57,149 nucleotides of DNA from assembly GCF_000525875.1 (NCBI RefSeq), contig NZ_AODF01000045.1, positions 1 to 57,149 on the forward strand, read 5' to 3'. Position 1 is the first letter of the stretch, and every line of letters starts with the position of its first letter. The stretch is from Listeria floridensis FSL S10-1187. Its GTDB lineage: Bacteria; Bacillota; Bacilli; Lactobacillales; Listeriaceae. This document shows positions 40,485 to 50,345 of this stretch, piece by piece. The notes under the pieces were generated by a model. That model saw only the letters and a list, made by a program, of their open reading frames with translations, was not told the DNA's origin and made no database searches. The position numbers and the translations under genes are program-made.

Positions 40485-42212
40485 ATGAACTGGGAAGCAG
40501 AATATCGGAAATGGCTCGATCAATCAAATTTGGATGAGAAACTAAGAAAGCAGCTTGATGCGGAAGCGGGTAATGACAAGGTGCTTGAAGATAGTTTCTA
40601 TCGTAACATGGAATTCGGAACGGCTGGGATGCGAGGAGTACTCGAACCGGGAACGAATCGGATGAACATCTATACGATCCGGAAAGCTTCGGAAGGATTA
40701 GCGCGCTTTGTTGGGGAAAATGGTTCGGAAGCCAAACAGCGCGGCGTTGTGATTGCCTATGATCCAAGATATATGTCTCAAGAATTTGCCTATGAAAGTG
40801 CAGCAGTGCTTGGGAAACACGGCGTGAAAAGCTATGTGTTTGAAGCGCTTCGTCCAACGCCGGAACTTTCGTTTGCGGTGAGATTTTTAAATTGCTTTAG
40901 CGGAATTGTGATCACGGCTAGTCATAATCCGCCAGAATATAACGGCTACAAAATTTACGGGGAAGACGGCGGTCAAATGCCGCCACGCGGTGCGGATGCT
41001 GTTACGGCTTATATTGATGAAATTGAGGATATTTTCTCGGTGGAAACAGCAGATCTTGAAATGCTGAAAGCAGAAGGGTTGCTTGAAGTTATCAGTGAAA
41101 AAGTAGATAAGCCGTATTTGAAAAAATTAAAAGAAGTCATCGTAAATAAGAAACTGACTGAGGAAAAGGGAGAAGACTTGAAGATTGTCTTTACGCCGCT
41201 GCACGGAACTGGCGGAATTTTAGGGGTTCCGGCGCTTAAGAGTGTTGGTTTTAAAAATATCATCAAGGTGGAAGAACAATTTATCAATGATCCTGATTTT
41301 TCAACGGTAAAATCGCCGAATCCGGAAAATCGCGAAGCATTTGAACTTGCAATTGAGTATGGCGAAAAGCACAATGCAGACATTTTAGTGGGGACAGATC
41401 CGGATGCAGACCGGCTTGGTGTAGCGGTGCGAATGAAGTCAGGCAAGTTCGATGTGCTGTCGGGCAATCAGATTGGTGCTCTTATTTTGAATTACTTACT
41501 GAAACAAAAGAAAGCGCAAGGCGAGCTTCCAGCGAATGCGGCCGTTTTGAAATCAATTGTGACAAGCGACTTAGGGCGTGATATCGCAGAGTTTTACGGT
41601 GCTCAGATGATCGACGTTTTAACCGGCTTTAAATTTATCGCAGAACAAATCAAGCAGTTTGAGGCGACAGGTTCGCACACTTTCGAGTTTGGCTATGAGG
41701 AGAGCAATGGTTACATGGTTAAATCGTTTACGCGCGATAAGGATGCAATTCAAGCGGTGCTTGCAATTTCTGAGGTTGCGCTCGATGCGAAGGAACGCGG
41801 GCTAACGCTATTTGATGAGCTGGAAGAACTGTACAAACAATTCGGCTACTACAAGGAAGATCTTGTATCGCTTACGATGAGCGGCAAGGACGGTTCGGAG
41901 CGAATTAAACAATTGATGGCGAACTTCCGTGCCGAACCGCGAGTGAGTATTGGCGGCGAAGTAATCGCGAAAACGGAGGATTACTTGCGGAGCGAAACCG
42001 TGTTTGCTTCTGGCGAAACGGCACCAATTGAACTTCCGCGTGCTGATGTGTTGAAATTTTATCTGGACGACGGTTCGTGGTTTGCACTTCGCCCGTCAGG
42101 AACGGAACCGAAAATTAAATTTTATTTCAGCATCAAAGGAGAAACAGCAGAAGAAAGCAATGCTAAATTAGAGCGGGTGCGTAGCGCACTTTTAGAGCAA
42201 GTTGAGCAATAA
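40485..42212 (+). CDS. pgcA: Alpha-phosphoglucomutase PgcA
   Basis: Interconverts glucose 6-phosphate and glucose 1-phosphate. 575 aa. Phosphoserine loop TASHNPPEYNGYK, metal loop GTDPDADRLG, sugar-binding GYEESNGYMV and phosphate-binding RPSGTEPKIKFY are present. ATG 40485 follows GAGGGGATAAGCT. With galE it supplies UDP-hexoses for wall teichoic acid and lipoteichoic acid anchor synthesis, as for its Bacillus and Listeria homologues. Confidence 0.95.
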   Translation: MNWEAEYRKWLDQSNLDEKLRKQLDAEAGNDKVLEDSFYRNMEFGTAGMRGVLEPGTNRMNIYTIRKASEGLARFVGENGSEAKQRGVVIAYDPRYMSQEFAYESAAVLGKHGVKSYVFEALRPTPELSFAVRFLNCFSGIVITASHNPPEYNGYKIYGEDGGQMPPRGADAVTAYIDEIEDIFSVETADLEMLKAEGLLEVISEKVDKPYLKKLKEVIVNKKLTEEKGEDLKIVFTPLHGTGGILGVPALKSVGFKNIIKVEEQFINDPDFSTVKSPNPENREAFELAIEYGEKHNADILVGTDPDADRLGVAVRMKSGKFDVLSGNQIGALILNYLLKQKKAQGELPANAAVLKSIVTSDLGRDIAEFYGAQMIDVLTGFKFIAEQIKQFEATGSHTFEFGYEESNGYMVKSFTRDKDAIQAVLAISEVALDAKERGLTLFDELEELYKQFGYYKEDLVSLTMSGKDGSERIKQLMANFRAEPRVSIGGEVIAKTEDYLRSETVFASGETAPIELPRADVLKFYLDDGSWFALRPSGTEPKIKFYFSIKGETAEESNAKLERVRSALLEQVEQ

Positions 42213-42220
42213 ATTTTTTA

Positions 42221-42250
42221 GAGGGGCTTCGAGGTTGAAGCCTCTTTCTC
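42221..42250 (+). terminator. Weak intrinsic terminator after pgcA
   Basis: Stem GAGGGGCTTC / GAAGCCTCTTTC with a two-base bulge, followed by a T/C-rich tail. Confidence 0.5.
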
Positions 42251-42314
42251 GTTCTTTCTTGTCCTGATTGTGGTAAAATAAAGAGAATAGCTAAAATCGA
42301 AAGGGCGTGTAATT

Positions 42315-43190
42315 TTGGCTTCAAACCAGTTGCAGTTAGTCATTATAACAGGAATGAGCGGGGCAGGAAAAACAGTCGCAATGCAGTCGCTTGAAGACTT
42401 AGGGTATTTTTGCGTTGATAATTTGCCGCCGTCTTTGCTGCCTAAATTTTGGGAACTAATGAAAGAATCCGGTAAGATGAATAAGATTGCGCTTGTCATG
42501 GATTTGCGCGGCCGAGATTTCTTTGATTCAATTGATACGGCTTTAGATGAGCTCGATAATACATCGTTTATTACAACGAAAATTTTATTCCTCGAGGCAG
42601 ATGATCAAGTTCTTGTTTCGAGATATAAGGAATCGCGCCGCCATCATCCACTTGAACCAAACGGATCGGTGCTTGAAGGAATTAAAGCGGAGCGTGAACT
42701 GTTAAGTGATCTTAAAGGACGTGCCCAGCTTGTGATCAATACGTCACGGCTCAAACCGCGTGAACTTCGCGACCGGATTAATCAAGAGTTTAAAGCGGAA
42801 GATCGCGATATCTTTAATGTGCAAGTGATGTCATTCGGTTTTAAATATGGGCTCCCGCTTGATGCTGATTTGGTATTTGATGTGCGTTTTCTTCCAAATC
42901 CGCATTATATTGATAAAATGCGTCCGTTGACCGGAAAAGATGAAGAAGTTTACGAATATGTAATGAAGTGGCCGGAAACACAAACCTATCTTGATAAAAC
43001 ACTCGATTTATTGAACTTCACACTTCCATTTTATAAACGTGAAGGGAAAACGCAGCTTGTAATTGCCATTGGGTGTACGGGAGGTCAGCATCGTTCTGTA
43101 GCGCTGACGGAATATATTGGCAAGGCGCTTCAAACGAAATATGAAACAATCATTTCGCACCGCGATATGAAGCGGCGGAAGGAAAACTAA
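42315..43190 (+). CDS. rapZ: RNase adapter/nucleotide-binding protein RapZ (YvcJ)
   Basis: 291-aa P-loop protein with Walker A GMSGAGKT at residues 13-20 and the family blocks [17 protein letters not shown] and [16 protein letters not shown]. In enterobacteria RapZ guides RNase E to GlmZ; in Firmicutes YvcJ has GTPase activity and the role is less defined. TTG 42315 after AAAGGGCGTG. The yvcJ-yvcK-whiA order is conserved in Firmicutes and supports the call. Confidence 0.93.
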   Translation: MASNQLQLVIITGMSGAGKTVAMQSLEDLGYFCVDNLPPSLLPKFWELMKESGKMNKIALVMDLRGRDFFDSIDTALDELDNTSFITTKILFLEADDQVLVSRYKESRRHHPLEPNGSVLEGIKAERELLSDLKGRAQLVINTSRLKPRELRDRINQEFKAEDRDIFNVQVMSFGFKYGLPLDADLVFDVRFLPNPHYIDKMRPLTGKDEEVYEYVMKWPETQTYLDKTLDLLNFTLPFYKREGKTQLVIAIGCTGGQHRSVALTEYIGKALQTKYETIISHRDMKRRKEN

Positions 43191-43191
43191 A

Positions 43192-44157
43192 ATGAGCACG
43201 GGAAATAAACCGAAAGTTGTCGTTATCGGCGGCGGAACGGGAATTCCGGTTGTATTAAAGGGACTGAAACGCAAAAAAATCGATTTGACGGCGCTTGTTA
43301 CGGTCGCAGATGATGGTGGAAGTTCTGGGAAAATTCGCCAGCAGATGGACGTCCTCCCTCCCGGGGATATTCGGAATGTCATGGTGGCACTGTCGAATAC
43401 GGATCAACGGCTTGTTGATTTGTTTCAATATCGTTTTACGGTAGATGGCGACTTATCTGGGCATGTAGTCGGCAATATCATTTTAACGGCTCTAGCTGAA
43501 CTAAATGAAAATTATGTAGATGCGATAGATGTGCTTTCAAAAGTACTTCGGATTCGTGGCAAGGTGATTCCTGTTACAGACAAACCACTGATTCTTAAAG
43601 CAGAAATGGAAGACGGCGACATTGTGACTGGTGAATCTATTATTCCACTGCAAGGCAAGCCGATTAAACGGGTTTTTATTGACCCTAGCGATGTTAAGCC
43701 GCTTGAAACGGCAACGAAAGCCATTGAACAGGCTGATTTAATCATCATAGGACCAGGTAGCCTATATACAAGTATTTTGCCGAATTTGCTCGTTAAGGGA
43801 ATCGCCGACGCAGTCGTGAAATCGAAAGCCGAAAAAGTATATATCACGAATATTTTAACGCAAATCGGCGAGACCGATTATTTCAGCGATGCGGATCATA
43901 TTCGAGTGATTCACGAACATGTCGGTCAACCGTTCATTACGAAAATGCTGATCAACACCGAGAAGGTTCCGCGTGAACTTTTATTTCCTGATGATGTCAT
44001 GCAAGTCGAGCACGATGCAGCAGGAATTAAGCAGTTAGGAGTAGAAGCGATTTATCATGATTTCTTATCAACAGAAAACCGTCTTGTGCGGCACGATGGG
44101 GAAAAAGTAGCTGAAGCACTTCTGAAAATGCTGTCGAATTATGATGAGAAGGAGTGA
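43192..44157 (+). CDS. yvcK: Gluconeogenesis factor / morphogenesis protein YvcK
   Basis: 321-aa CofD-like protein with [33 protein letters not shown] and the [14 protein letters not shown] block. In Bacillus and Listeria YvcK is needed for growth on gluconeogenic carbon sources and for cell shape, and binds UDP-sugars. ATG 43192 starts one base after the rapZ stop; GGCGGAAGGAAAA serves as ribosome binding site. Overlaps or abuts whiA. Confidence 0.95.
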   Translation: MSTGNKPKVVVIGGGTGIPVVLKGLKRKKIDLTALVTVADDGGSSGKIRQQMDVLPPGDIRNVMVALSNTDQRLVDLFQYRFTVDGDLSGHVVGNIILTALAELNENYVDAIDVLSKVLRIRGKVIPVTDKPLILKAEMEDGDIVTGESIIPLQGKPIKRVFIDPSDVKPLETATKAIEQADLIIIGPGSLYTSILPNLLVKGIADAVVKSKAEKVYITNILTQIGETDYFSDADHIRVIHEHVGQPFITKMLINTEKVPRELLFPDDVMQVEHDAAGIKQLGVEAIYHDFLSTENRLVRHDGEKVAEALLKMLSNYDEKE

Positions 44158-44162
44158 GTGAC

Positions 44163-45134
44163 GTGTCATTTGCCTCAGAAACTAAAAAAGAGCTGACGAA
44201 TCTGGACGTGACAGATGACGAAGCCAAGCCGGAACTGTCTGCTTTCATACGGATGAATGGTGCTGTTTCACTTTCAAACGGATCAATGGTGGCCGATGTG
44301 CAGACAGAAAATGCTGCAACGGCTCGACGAATGTATCAACTTTTAAAGCGGCTTTACGATGTTCCAATCGAGCTGTTAGTCCGAAAAAAAATGAAACTTA
44401 AGAAAAACAATGTATATATTGTGCGGCTTAAAGCCAAAACTCAAGAAATTCTTGAGGACCTTCATATTTTGGGTGAACAATTTACATTTACAAAGTCGAT
44501 TGACCGTGGTTTTGTAAAAAAGAGAAACGCCAAGCGAGCTTATTTGCGCGGTGCATTCCTAGCTAGCGGTTCTGTAAACAATCCAGAGACTTCCTCGTAT
44601 CATTTAGAGATTTTCTCAGTTTACGCGGAACACAACCAAGCGATTTGTGATCTAATGAATTCATTTGATTTAAATGCGCGGACATTGGAACGTAAAAATG
44701 GTTATATCACGTATTTAAAAGAAGCTGAGAAGATTACGGAGTTTCTTAGTATTATCGGTGCAACGAGTGCGCTTCTTCACTTTGAAGATGTACGGATCAT
44801 GCGCGACATGCGTAATTCTGTGAACCGGCTTGTCAACTGCGAAACCGCAAACCTTAATAAGACGATCAGTGCTGCTGTTCGTCAGATTGAAAATATTAAG
44901 TTCATTCAAACGGAAGTTGGGCTTGAAGCACTACCGGAACGGTTGCGTGAAATCGCCGAACTCCGAGTAACGCATGAGGATGTATCGCTTAAGGAACTGG
45001 GTGAGATGGTTACAACTGGACCGATTTCAAAGTCTGGTATCAATCACCGACTGCGTAAAATTGATCAGATGGCTGAGCGGATGCGGAACGGAGAAACTCC
45101 TTCACAAGTTGGACTTCGTACTGCTGAACGCTAA
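44163..45134 (+). CDS. whiA: Cell division/chromosome segregation regulator WhiA
   Basis: 323-aa DNA-binding protein made of a degenerate LAGLIDADG homing-endonuclease fold ([42 protein letters not shown]) and a C-terminal HTH ([22 protein letters not shown]). GTG 44163 is preferred: AAGGAG lies 9 nt upstream and [14 protein letters not shown] is the usual family start. GTG 44154 in the same frame overlaps the ribosome binding site. Confidence 0.94.
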   Translation: MSFASETKKELTNLDVTDDEAKPELSAFIRMNGAVSLSNGSMVADVQTENAATARRMYQLLKRLYDVPIELLVRKKMKLKKNNVYIVRLKAKTQEILEDLHILGEQFTFTKSIDRGFVKKRNAKRAYLRGAFLASGSVNNPETSSYHLEIFSVYAEHNQAICDLMNSFDLNARTLERKNGYITYLKEAEKITEFLSIIGATSALLHFEDVRIMRDMRNSVNRLVNCETANLNKTISAAVRQIENIKFIQTEVGLEALPERLREIAELRVTHEDVSLKELGEMVTTGPISKSGINHRLRKIDQMAERMRNGETPSQVGLRTAER

Positions 45135-45158
45135 TAAATAGAAAAGGATGCGAAATTG

Positions 45159-46169
45159 ATGTCGAAATTATTTTCTAGCTACAAATTGCAAGATGTTATG
45201 CTTAAAAACCGAATTGTGATGTCACCAATGTGCATGTATTCTGTTGACAAGGAAGACGGAATTGCGACAGATTTCCACTTGGCGCACTATATGTCAAGAG
45301 CTGCTGGCGGAACGGGGCTTGTATTCATTGAAGCGACTGCTGTGCAGGAAATTGGGCGGATTTCTTCAAACGATCTTGGAATTTGGAACGATGAACAGAT
45401 TCCAATGCTGCAGCGGATCACGGAAGGAATTCACTATCATGGCGCAAAAGCAGGGATTCAACTTGCACACGCTGGGCGCAAATCGGAAATTCCTGGAAGA
45501 ATTGTGGCACCGTCTTCGATTGGTTTTAGTGATAAATACGGCATACCAGATTCGCTTTCGATTGAAGAAATCAAGGACGTGGTCGCTGATTTTAAACGCG
45601 CGGCTTACCGCGCAGCCGAAGCTGGCTTTGATGTGATTGAACTGCACGCGGCGCATGGCTACTTGCTGCACGAGTTCCTTTCGCCACTGACGAATCGGCG
45701 GGAAGACACTTACGGCGGACCTGCTGGGAACCGCTATCGGATTTTGAGCGAAGTCATCAAAGCGGTTCGTGAAGTTTGGGATGGGCCGGTAGTTGTGCGA
45801 GTTTCGGCGAACGATTATGCACATGGGGGTTTGACACCAGAAGATTATATTCCATTTGCTAAATGGATGAAAGCTGACGGCGTAGATTTGATCGACGTTT
45901 CAAGCGGCGGGCTCGTTCCGGTCGTTCCTGAAAGCTATCCAGGCTATCAAGTGCCGTTTGCTGAGCAGATTCGGATGGGCGCTGGGATTGCAACGGGAGC
46001 AGTTGGTTTAATCACCAATGCTGTTCAAGCGGAAGAAATTCTGTGCAATGGTCGAGCAGATTTGATTGTTTTCGGGCGAGAATTGTTGCGCAACCCTTAT
46101 TTTGCACGGAATGCTGCACGAGAACTCGGCGATGAAATCGAAATTCCAGTTCAATACCGACGTTCTTAA
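45159..46169 (+). CDS. namA: NADPH dehydrogenase NamA (Old Yellow Enzyme family)
   Basis: FMN-dependent ene-reductase that reduces alpha,beta-unsaturated carbonyls and nitro compounds. 336 aa TIM barrel with SPMCMYS near the N terminus, the substrate-binding HAGRKS motif, the FMN region [21 protein letters not shown] and C-terminal [14 protein letters not shown] 45159 follows AAAAGGATG; a TTG three bases upstream is in the same frame. Separate transcript ended by the bidirectional terminator downstream. Confidence 0.94.
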   Translation: MSKLFSSYKLQDVMLKNRIVMSPMCMYSVDKEDGIATDFHLAHYMSRAAGGTGLVFIEATAVQEIGRISSNDLGIWNDEQIPMLQRITEGIHYHGAKAGIQLAHAGRKSEIPGRIVAPSSIGFSDKYGIPDSLSIEEIKDVVADFKRAAYRAAEAGFDVIELHAAHGYLLHEFLSPLTNRREDTYGGPAGNRYRILSEVIKAVREVWDGPVVVRVSANDYAHGGLTPEDYIPFAKWMKADGVDLIDVSSGGLVPVVPESYPGYQVPFAEQIRMGAGIATGAVGLITNAVQAEEILCNGRADLIVFGRELLRNPYFARNAARELGDEIEIPVQYRRS

Positions 46170-46188
46170 AAATTTATTTGGAATAAAG

Positions 46189-46220
46189 AAAAGCCGCGGG
46201 ACGATTCCCGCGGCTTTTTT
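46189..46220. terminator. Bidirectional terminator between namA and the amidohydrolase gene
   Basis: Perfect stem AAAAGCCGCGGG / CCCGCGGCTTTT with six-base loop, A-rich on the left and T6 on the right, serving both convergent genes. Confidence 0.95.
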
Positions 46221-46233
46221 CGTGCTTGCAAAT

Positions 46234-47418
46234 TTATTTAACTTGGCGACCTTTACGATACACCGTTTTTGCGCCTTGTACAGCTCGAATATCTTCCAGC
46301 GGATTCGCTTCAAGGATCACGAAATCGGCCAGTTTGTCTGCTTCAATCGTTCCGGTTTCTTGATCAATTTGTAGCAGTTCAGCGGCGTTACGCGATGCAG
46401 CATGGAGTACTTGGAGCGGTGTAGCGCCCGCTTTCACCATCAATTCCATTTCAAATGCTGCATTATTTTCAAAGTTATTGTAAGCTGTGCCTGAATCAGT
46501 TCCAAGTGCAAGTTTCACACCAGCCCGAGCGGCTTTCCCGATACTTTCAAAGTGAGCATCCATAATTTCGATTGATTTTTTCACCATGAAATCCGGCAGT
46601 ACATCTGCATGATCATTGATCGCCCAAGGTGCAATCAAAGTCGGAACTACAAACGTACCCGAATCAAGTAGCATTTGAATAGCTTCGTCATCGAGATAAA
46701 CCCCGTGCTCGATTGAATCTACCCCAGCTCGAATGGCATTTTTGATACCTTCTGTGCCTTGTGCATGCGCGCATGCCGTATATCCCTTATGATGCGCCTC
46801 AATCACTGCTGCGCGCAATTCCTCTTCTGTCAGCTGGATATCGGTTGGTTTTTCTCCGTCAATACTAACGCCTCCCGTTGCCATCAGCTTGATGTTCCTT
46901 GCGCCGTCTTTAATATTTTTCCGAGCTTGTTTACGCGTTTCTTCCGCGCCATCTGCTTCGATGCCAAGCTCGACGCCGTGGCCGCCAGTCATTGCGATTG
47001 CAGGACCAGAACCAACAATCCCTGGCGCGAATAAATGGCCTTCCTTTTCAAGTGCAGAAAGTTTTAAGTCAATATTAAAGGTCGAGCCGCAATCACGAAT
47101 GTAAGTTACGCCGTTTTCAAGCGATTTTTGCAAGTTGCAAAGTGCGACATAGGTAGCTCGAACCGCATCGGCTTCACCACTGGAAACTGCCTTCAAGCCG
47201 CTGATTTTGAAAAACGGATCGAGAATAATATGAGTATGGCAGTTAATCAGCCCAGGAATCACAAACCGGCCGGATAAATCCTTTTCTTCCGTGAAATTAT
47301 GGTTATTGACGTCGAAAAAGAAGCGCCCAGTTGAATTGTCGACGCCAAAATCCAGCCTTTCAAATTGATCGGCTTTACCAGTGAAAACCTCAGCATTCGT
47401 GAATTTAGTTTTTGTCAT
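46234..47418 (-). CDS. Metal-dependent amidohydrolase (imidazolonepropionase/prolidase-like)
   Basis: 394-aa amidohydrolase superfamily member. Metal site HTH at residues 61-63, likely carbamylated Lys in NIKLMATGG, His in CAHAQG and SIEHGVYLDD, and Asp in LGTDSGTAYNN. These residues fit the subtype that includes Xaa-Pro dipeptidases and related lactam or peptide hydrolases; the substrate cannot be told from sequence. It follows a transporter gene by 15 nt on the same strand, suggesting uptake and hydrolysis of one compound. RBS AAAGAGGTTTTTCAA on the minus strand. Confidence 0.85.
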   Translation of the reverse strand: MTKTKFTNAEVFTGKADQFERLDFGVDNSTGRFFFDVNNHNFTEEKDLSGRFVIPGLINCHTHIILDPFFKISGLKAVSSGEADAVRATYVALCNLQKSLENGVTYIRDCGSTFNIDLKLSALEKEGHLFAPGIVGSGPAIAMTGGHGVELGIEADGAEETRKQARKNIKDGARNIKLMATGGVSIDGEKPTDIQLTEEELRAAVIEAHHKGYTACAHAQGTEGIKNAIRAGVDSIEHGVYLDDEAIQMLLDSGTFVVPTLIAPWAINDHADVLPDFMVKKSIEIMDAHFESIGKAARAGVKLALGTDSGTAYNNFENNAAFEMELMVKAGATPLQVLHAASRNAAELLQIDQETGTIEADKLADFVILEANPLEDIRAVQGAKTVYRKGRQVK

Positions 47419-47433
47419 TTGAAAAACCTCTTT

Positions 47434-48609
47434 CTATAAGAATTTGATGAAAATGGACGCGATAACAACAGACGCAATCGAAACGGTTGTAAATCCACCG
47501 ACAAGCATTGGTGGAAGCATGTTCTGGGTCAAGTAACGCTGTTCGGGCTCTGTTTTGGCAACGTCTTTGATGACATCATTTGTTAAAATATAATCTGCCG
47601 GAAATCCCAATAGGGCAGTAAGTGCAATCGCAAATCCCATTTCTTTTGAGAGTTTTAAATATCTGGAAATGAGTACGGAAACGATGTACATCCCGATCAC
47701 GCCGATGACAAGTAAAATGATAATTTCTGGGATATAGGAAAGGAATCCTTGCGGAGTCGATGTGCTGAGGTGCATGAATATGTAGGCGATTAAGCCATAT
47801 AACAGCCAGTTGAAAACGCCGGCTTTATGAAGCACATCTTTCTCGAGAAAACCCAGTTCCGAAAAAACGACGCCAAATAGCAAACAAAGAATATTGAAGT
47901 TTACAAAATCATTCATTAATTTGCTGAGCCCAAAAGCAAGAATTGCGACAAGAATCACTCGTGCTAAAATGAAAGCGCCCGTTTTGTAATCCGCTGGCAA
48001 CTTCTCAATAAACTTTTGCGAAACAGTCTCCTCTTTCACCTCTTGAAGCTCTGCTTCACTCACAGTTCCTGCTTGGAAATTTGTCTGCAGTCGCCGTGCT
48101 TCTTTCCGAAGCATTAGCGAAGTAATCGGATAGCCGAGAATGCCATGGAACATGATCATATAAACGGGTAGAGTAGCAAGTGATGTGAGTCCAAGCTGGG
48201 TTAAGCTGTCGCTCATGAGCAGTGCGGATACAATGCCGCCGACAAGTGCCGGCACAGCTGCAAGTACGGTTCGTAAGTCAAAAACAAGCGAGCCGATTGT
48301 AAGTGTTAAAAGTAGCGTCCCAGAAACGCCAAGCAGACTTATTAAAACAGCTTTCCACTGACGCGCAAGCTGCTTTAAATTCATGCTAGTTCCAAGATGA
48401 ACGAGCAGGAGAGGAACGCAAATGCTGGCAAAATTGATGCCGAAACTGGCTTTTTCAACTAAATCCTTCGGGAAAATAGTCCAATAGCCGATGATGAAGA
48501 TAACAGAAGTAATGAAAAGCGAGGGAATAAAAGCTCTAGTTCGCGTAGAAACCCACTCGCCTACAAAGATGGCAATCATGACTGCCAAAAATGCTCCAAT
48601 TGTTGCCAT
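47434..48609 (-). CDS. Polytopic membrane transporter, GltS-like by eye
   Basis: 391 aa with about ten TM helices and a central hydrophilic loop (about residues 172-215, RKEARRLQTNF to FIEKLPADYK). The repeated organisation with GGIVSALLM and a second-half LLGFPADYI segment suggests a sodium/carboxylate symporter fold such as GltS, but this is a guess from topology. First gene of a two-gene minus-strand operon with the amidohydrolase, so its substrate is probably that enzyme's substrate. RBS AAAGGAGAGATTCT precedes the ATG. Confidence 0.7.
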   Translation of the reverse strand: MATIGAFLAVMIAIFVGEWVSTRTRAFIPSLFITSVIFIIGYWTIFPKDLVEKASFGINFASICVPLLLVHLGTSMNLKQLARQWKAVLISLLGVSGTLLLTLTIGSLVFDLRTVLAAVPALVGGIVSALLMSDSLTQLGLTSLATLPVYMIMFHGILGYPITSLMLRKEARRLQTNFQAGTVSEAELQEVKEETVSQKFIEKLPADYKTGAFILARVILVAILAFGLSKLMNDFVNFNILCLLFGVVFSELGFLEKDVLHKAGVFNWLLYGLIAYIFMHLSTSTPQGFLSYIPEIIILLVIGVIGMYIVSVLISRYLKLSKEMGFAIALTALLGFPADYILTNDVIKDVAKTEPEQRYLTQNMLPPMLVGGFTTVSIASVVIASIFIKFL

Positions 48610-48630
48610 AGAATCTCTCCTTTTATGTAG

Positions 48631-48653
48631 TTTAGCAGTTATTATACGCTAAA
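48631..48653. promoter_or_regulatory. Inverted repeat overlapping the -10 of the transporter operon
   Basis: TTTAGC ... GCTAAA arms (6 bp, 11-nt spacer) flank a minus-strand TATAAT (48641-48646). This is a plausible operator that would block the promoter. No good -35 was found. Confidence 0.45.
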
Positions 48654-48733
48654 TTTTCCTAAAAGAAAGATTTATTAAAAAATAGTAGAAAATTTGTAAC
48701 ATTTATATGATTGAAAGGTACATTGTACCAAAA

Positions 48734-48772
48734 AAAACGCCCTTGTACTCACTAAGAGTACAAGGGCGTTTT
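48734..48772 (-). terminator. Intrinsic terminator of clpP
   Basis: Perfect 17-base stem AAAACGCCCTTGTACTC / GAGTACAAGGGCGTTTT; on the minus strand it is followed by additional T residues. Lies 9 nt after the clpP stop. Confidence 0.94.
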
Positions 48773-48781
48773 AAATGATAA

Positions 48782-49375
48782 TTATTTTAAGCCAGCTTTA
48801 TTGACAATAATGTCATCGATTAAACCGTATTCTTTTGCTTGTTCAGCAGTCATGAAGTTATCGCGATCTGTATCACGCGCAATCACTTCTAGTGGTTGAC
48901 CGGTTTTTTCAGATAGAATCGTATTCATACGCTCTTTGATTTTTAAGATATGACGTGCTGCAATTTCAATTTCTGTTGCTTGACCTTGAGCGCCACCAAG
49001 TGGTTGGTGAATCATGATTTCTGAGTTTGGAAGTGCAAAACGTTTCCCTTTTTCACCCGCTGCAAGTAAGAACGAACCCATCGAAGCAGCCATTCCCATA
49101 CCGATAGTTTGAACATCTGCTTTCACGAAATTCATCGTGTCGTAAATCGCCATCCCAGCAGAAATACTTCCACCTGGCGAATTAATATAAAGAAAAATAT
49201 CTTTTTCAGGATCCTGGGCATCCAAGAATAGAAGCTGTGAAACAATCGAGTTTGCCACGTTGTCATCAATTGCAGATCCAAGCATGATGATCCGGTCTTT
49301 TAAAAGGCGCGAATAAATATCATAAGCACGTTCCCCGCGGCTCGTTTGTTCGATAACTGTAGGGATTAAATTCAT
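48782..49375 (-). CDS. clpP: ATP-dependent Clp protease proteolytic subunit
   Basis: Serine protease ring of the Clp system, degrading misfolded and regulatory proteins with ClpC, ClpE or ClpX. 197 aa with catalytic triad Ser98 (MAASMGS), His123 (MIHQPLGG) and Asp172. Length and triad spacing are typical. RBS AGGAGGAATC on the minus strand. Controlled by a CtsR operator and a vegetative promoter just upstream. Monocistronic, closed by a strong terminator. Confidence 0.97.
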   Translation of the reverse strand: MNLIPTVIEQTSRGERAYDIYSRLLKDRIIMLGSAIDDNVANSIVSQLLFLDAQDPEKDIFLYINSPGGSISAGMAIYDTMNFVKADVQTIGMGMAASMGSFLLAAGEKGKRFALPNSEIMIHQPLGGAQGQATEIEIAARHILKIKERMNTILSEKTGQPLEVIARDTDRDNFMTAEQAKEYGLIDDIIVNKAGLK

Positions 49376-49444
49376 ATCAAGATTCCTCCTGTAATAAGCG
49401 TAATTTATGATGAGGTCTTGTTTCTTTCCTCATACAATGATTAT

Positions 49445-49474
49445 ATCATATAACAAAGGTCAAAGTAGGTCAAA
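49445..49474 (-). promoter_or_regulatory. clpP promoter with CtsR operator
   Basis: GGTCAAAGTAGGTCAAA (49458-49474) matches the CtsR heptad repeat RGTCAAA-N3-RGTCAAA. On the minus strand the outer heptad supplies a -35 TTGACC and, 17 nt on, TATGAT (49445-49450) is the -10. CtsR binding would cover the -35, as in other class III heat-shock genes. Confidence 0.88.
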
Positions 49475-49511
49475 TGAAAGGTTTCAAAAAATAAATTAAT
49501 CGCAATAAAGC

Positions 49512-49540
49512 TTGTAAAAATGCGATCTTTCCGCTATAAT
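49512..49540 (+). promoter_or_regulatory. Promoter of tRNA-Arg
   Basis: TTGTAA (49512) and consensus TATAAT (49535) with a 17-nt spacer, 29 nt before the tRNA. Confidence 0.8.
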
Positions 49541-49568
49541 AATTAATCGTACGGTGAAAAAACGTTTT

Positions 49569-49640
49569 GCCCTCGTGGTGCAAAGGATAGCACGTGAGAT
49601 TCCGGTTCTTAAAATGGGGGTTCGATTCCCTCCGAGGGCG
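49569..49640 (+). tRNA. tRNA-Arg (anticodon CCG)
   Basis: A 72-nt cloverleaf: acceptor GCCCTCG / CGAGGGC, D arm around GTGCAAAGGATAGCAC, anticodon loop TTCCGGT in stem TGAGA/TCTTA, and T arm GGGGGTTCGATTCCCTC. CCA is not encoded. This tRNA reads CGG codons. tRNA-Arg genes are used as integration sites by Listeria phages (PSA, as I recall), and the accessory CRISPR locus starts less than 1 kb downstream. Confidence 0.95.
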
Positions 49641-49654
49641 TCAAAAGTGATTTT

Positions 49655-49728
49655 AAAACATCTTACAAATGCTTATAAAGCCTGATTTTTTTTGGTTTTA
49701 TACGATTTGTAGGATGTTTTTATTTTGG
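49655..49728 (+). terminator. Terminator-like inverted repeat after tRNA-Arg
   Basis: AAAACATCTTACAAAT (49655) pairs with ATTTGTAGGATGTTTT (49705) with one G-T pair and is followed by a T-rich tail; the loop of 34 nt is long. Confidence 0.6.
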
Positions 49729-50007
49729 TTAATTTCTCAATTTTGGTCGTGTTTTTTCATGCTTTTTTACTTCATGTTGCACTTTAAATAACTAGAGTGA
49801 GTCTTTAAAGTCCTATTTCTTAAAAAGATATGTCCTAACAATATATAATGTTTTAATAAGTTCGTCGTGAATGTATCTAGAGTGTATGTGTAGCTGAGAG
49901 GTTACAAGATATCTAAGTTCATTTTTTGTTATATTTACACCTTCTTAACAACGATTTTATGTTATATTCATCATCTGATGCCAATACAACGAAAAGAGGT
50001 AAGCAAC
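49729..50007. other. Non-coding stretch between tRNA-Arg and the accessory region
   Basis: AT-rich, no reading frame with plausible start signals, no further RNA fold recognised, and no second copy of the tRNA 3' end seen by eye. Confidence 0.5.
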
Positions 50008-50187
50008 ATGAAGGGAAAGTCATTAAAGACAACGTTACTAACAAGTATTTTGGGCTTGATTTTAAGTATAGTATCACCTTCTGTATTGTCTGTACATGCA
50101 ACTATACAAGAGGAACAAGTAGCTGTTACACCTGAAAAAAATTCGAGTACATATATGTACCTTCATATTTTGTATAAAATCTGGTGA
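50008..50187 (+). CDS. Small secreted peptide precursor or truncated secreted protein
   Basis: 59-aa product with a clear Sec signal peptide: KGKSLKTT charged start, hydrophobic core LLTSILGLILSIV, cleavage likely after SVHA. The mature part would be only about 28 residues. A GAGGTAAG ribosome binding site precedes ATG 50008 and a terminator follows directly, so it can be expressed as it stands. It could be a small secreted peptide, or the 5' remnant of a larger secreted protein cut by insertion of the CRISPR region. No family recognised. Confidence 0.5.
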   Translation: MKGKSLKTTLLTSILGLILSIVSPSVLSVHATIQEEQVAVTPEKNSSTYMYLHILYKIW

Positions 50188-50234
50188 GCCTAAGAACGAT
50201 TGCCTTTTAAGAAATCGCTCTTGAGGCTTTTGTT
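50185..50234 (+). terminator. Terminator after the small secreted ORF
   Basis: Stem AGCCTAAGAACGATT / AATCGCTCTTGAGGCT with one bulge, ending in TTTTG. The remaining 50235-50315 holds nothing recognised. Confidence 0.6.
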
Positions 50235-50315
50235 GTTTGCTACTTAATATTAAACAAAATAACGAAGTATATGTTGTAGCTTTATAGGCGGAATAGGGTA
50301 CATTTTCGGCTTTAT

Positions 50316-50345
50316 TTGCCAAAGAATTCAGATATATTGTATAAT
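50316..50345 (+). promoter_or_regulatory. Promoter of cas9
   Basis: TTGCCA (50316) and consensus TATAAT (50340) with an 18-nt spacer. The resulting leader of about 125 nt contains a possible TCTTAC/GTAAGA hairpin near 50393-50421. Confidence 0.65.

Noticed and set aside
48734..48772. clpP terminator shares TTGTACTC with the CRISPR repeat
   Set aside because: Only eight bases match, and the sequence is explained by the perfect terminator stem.
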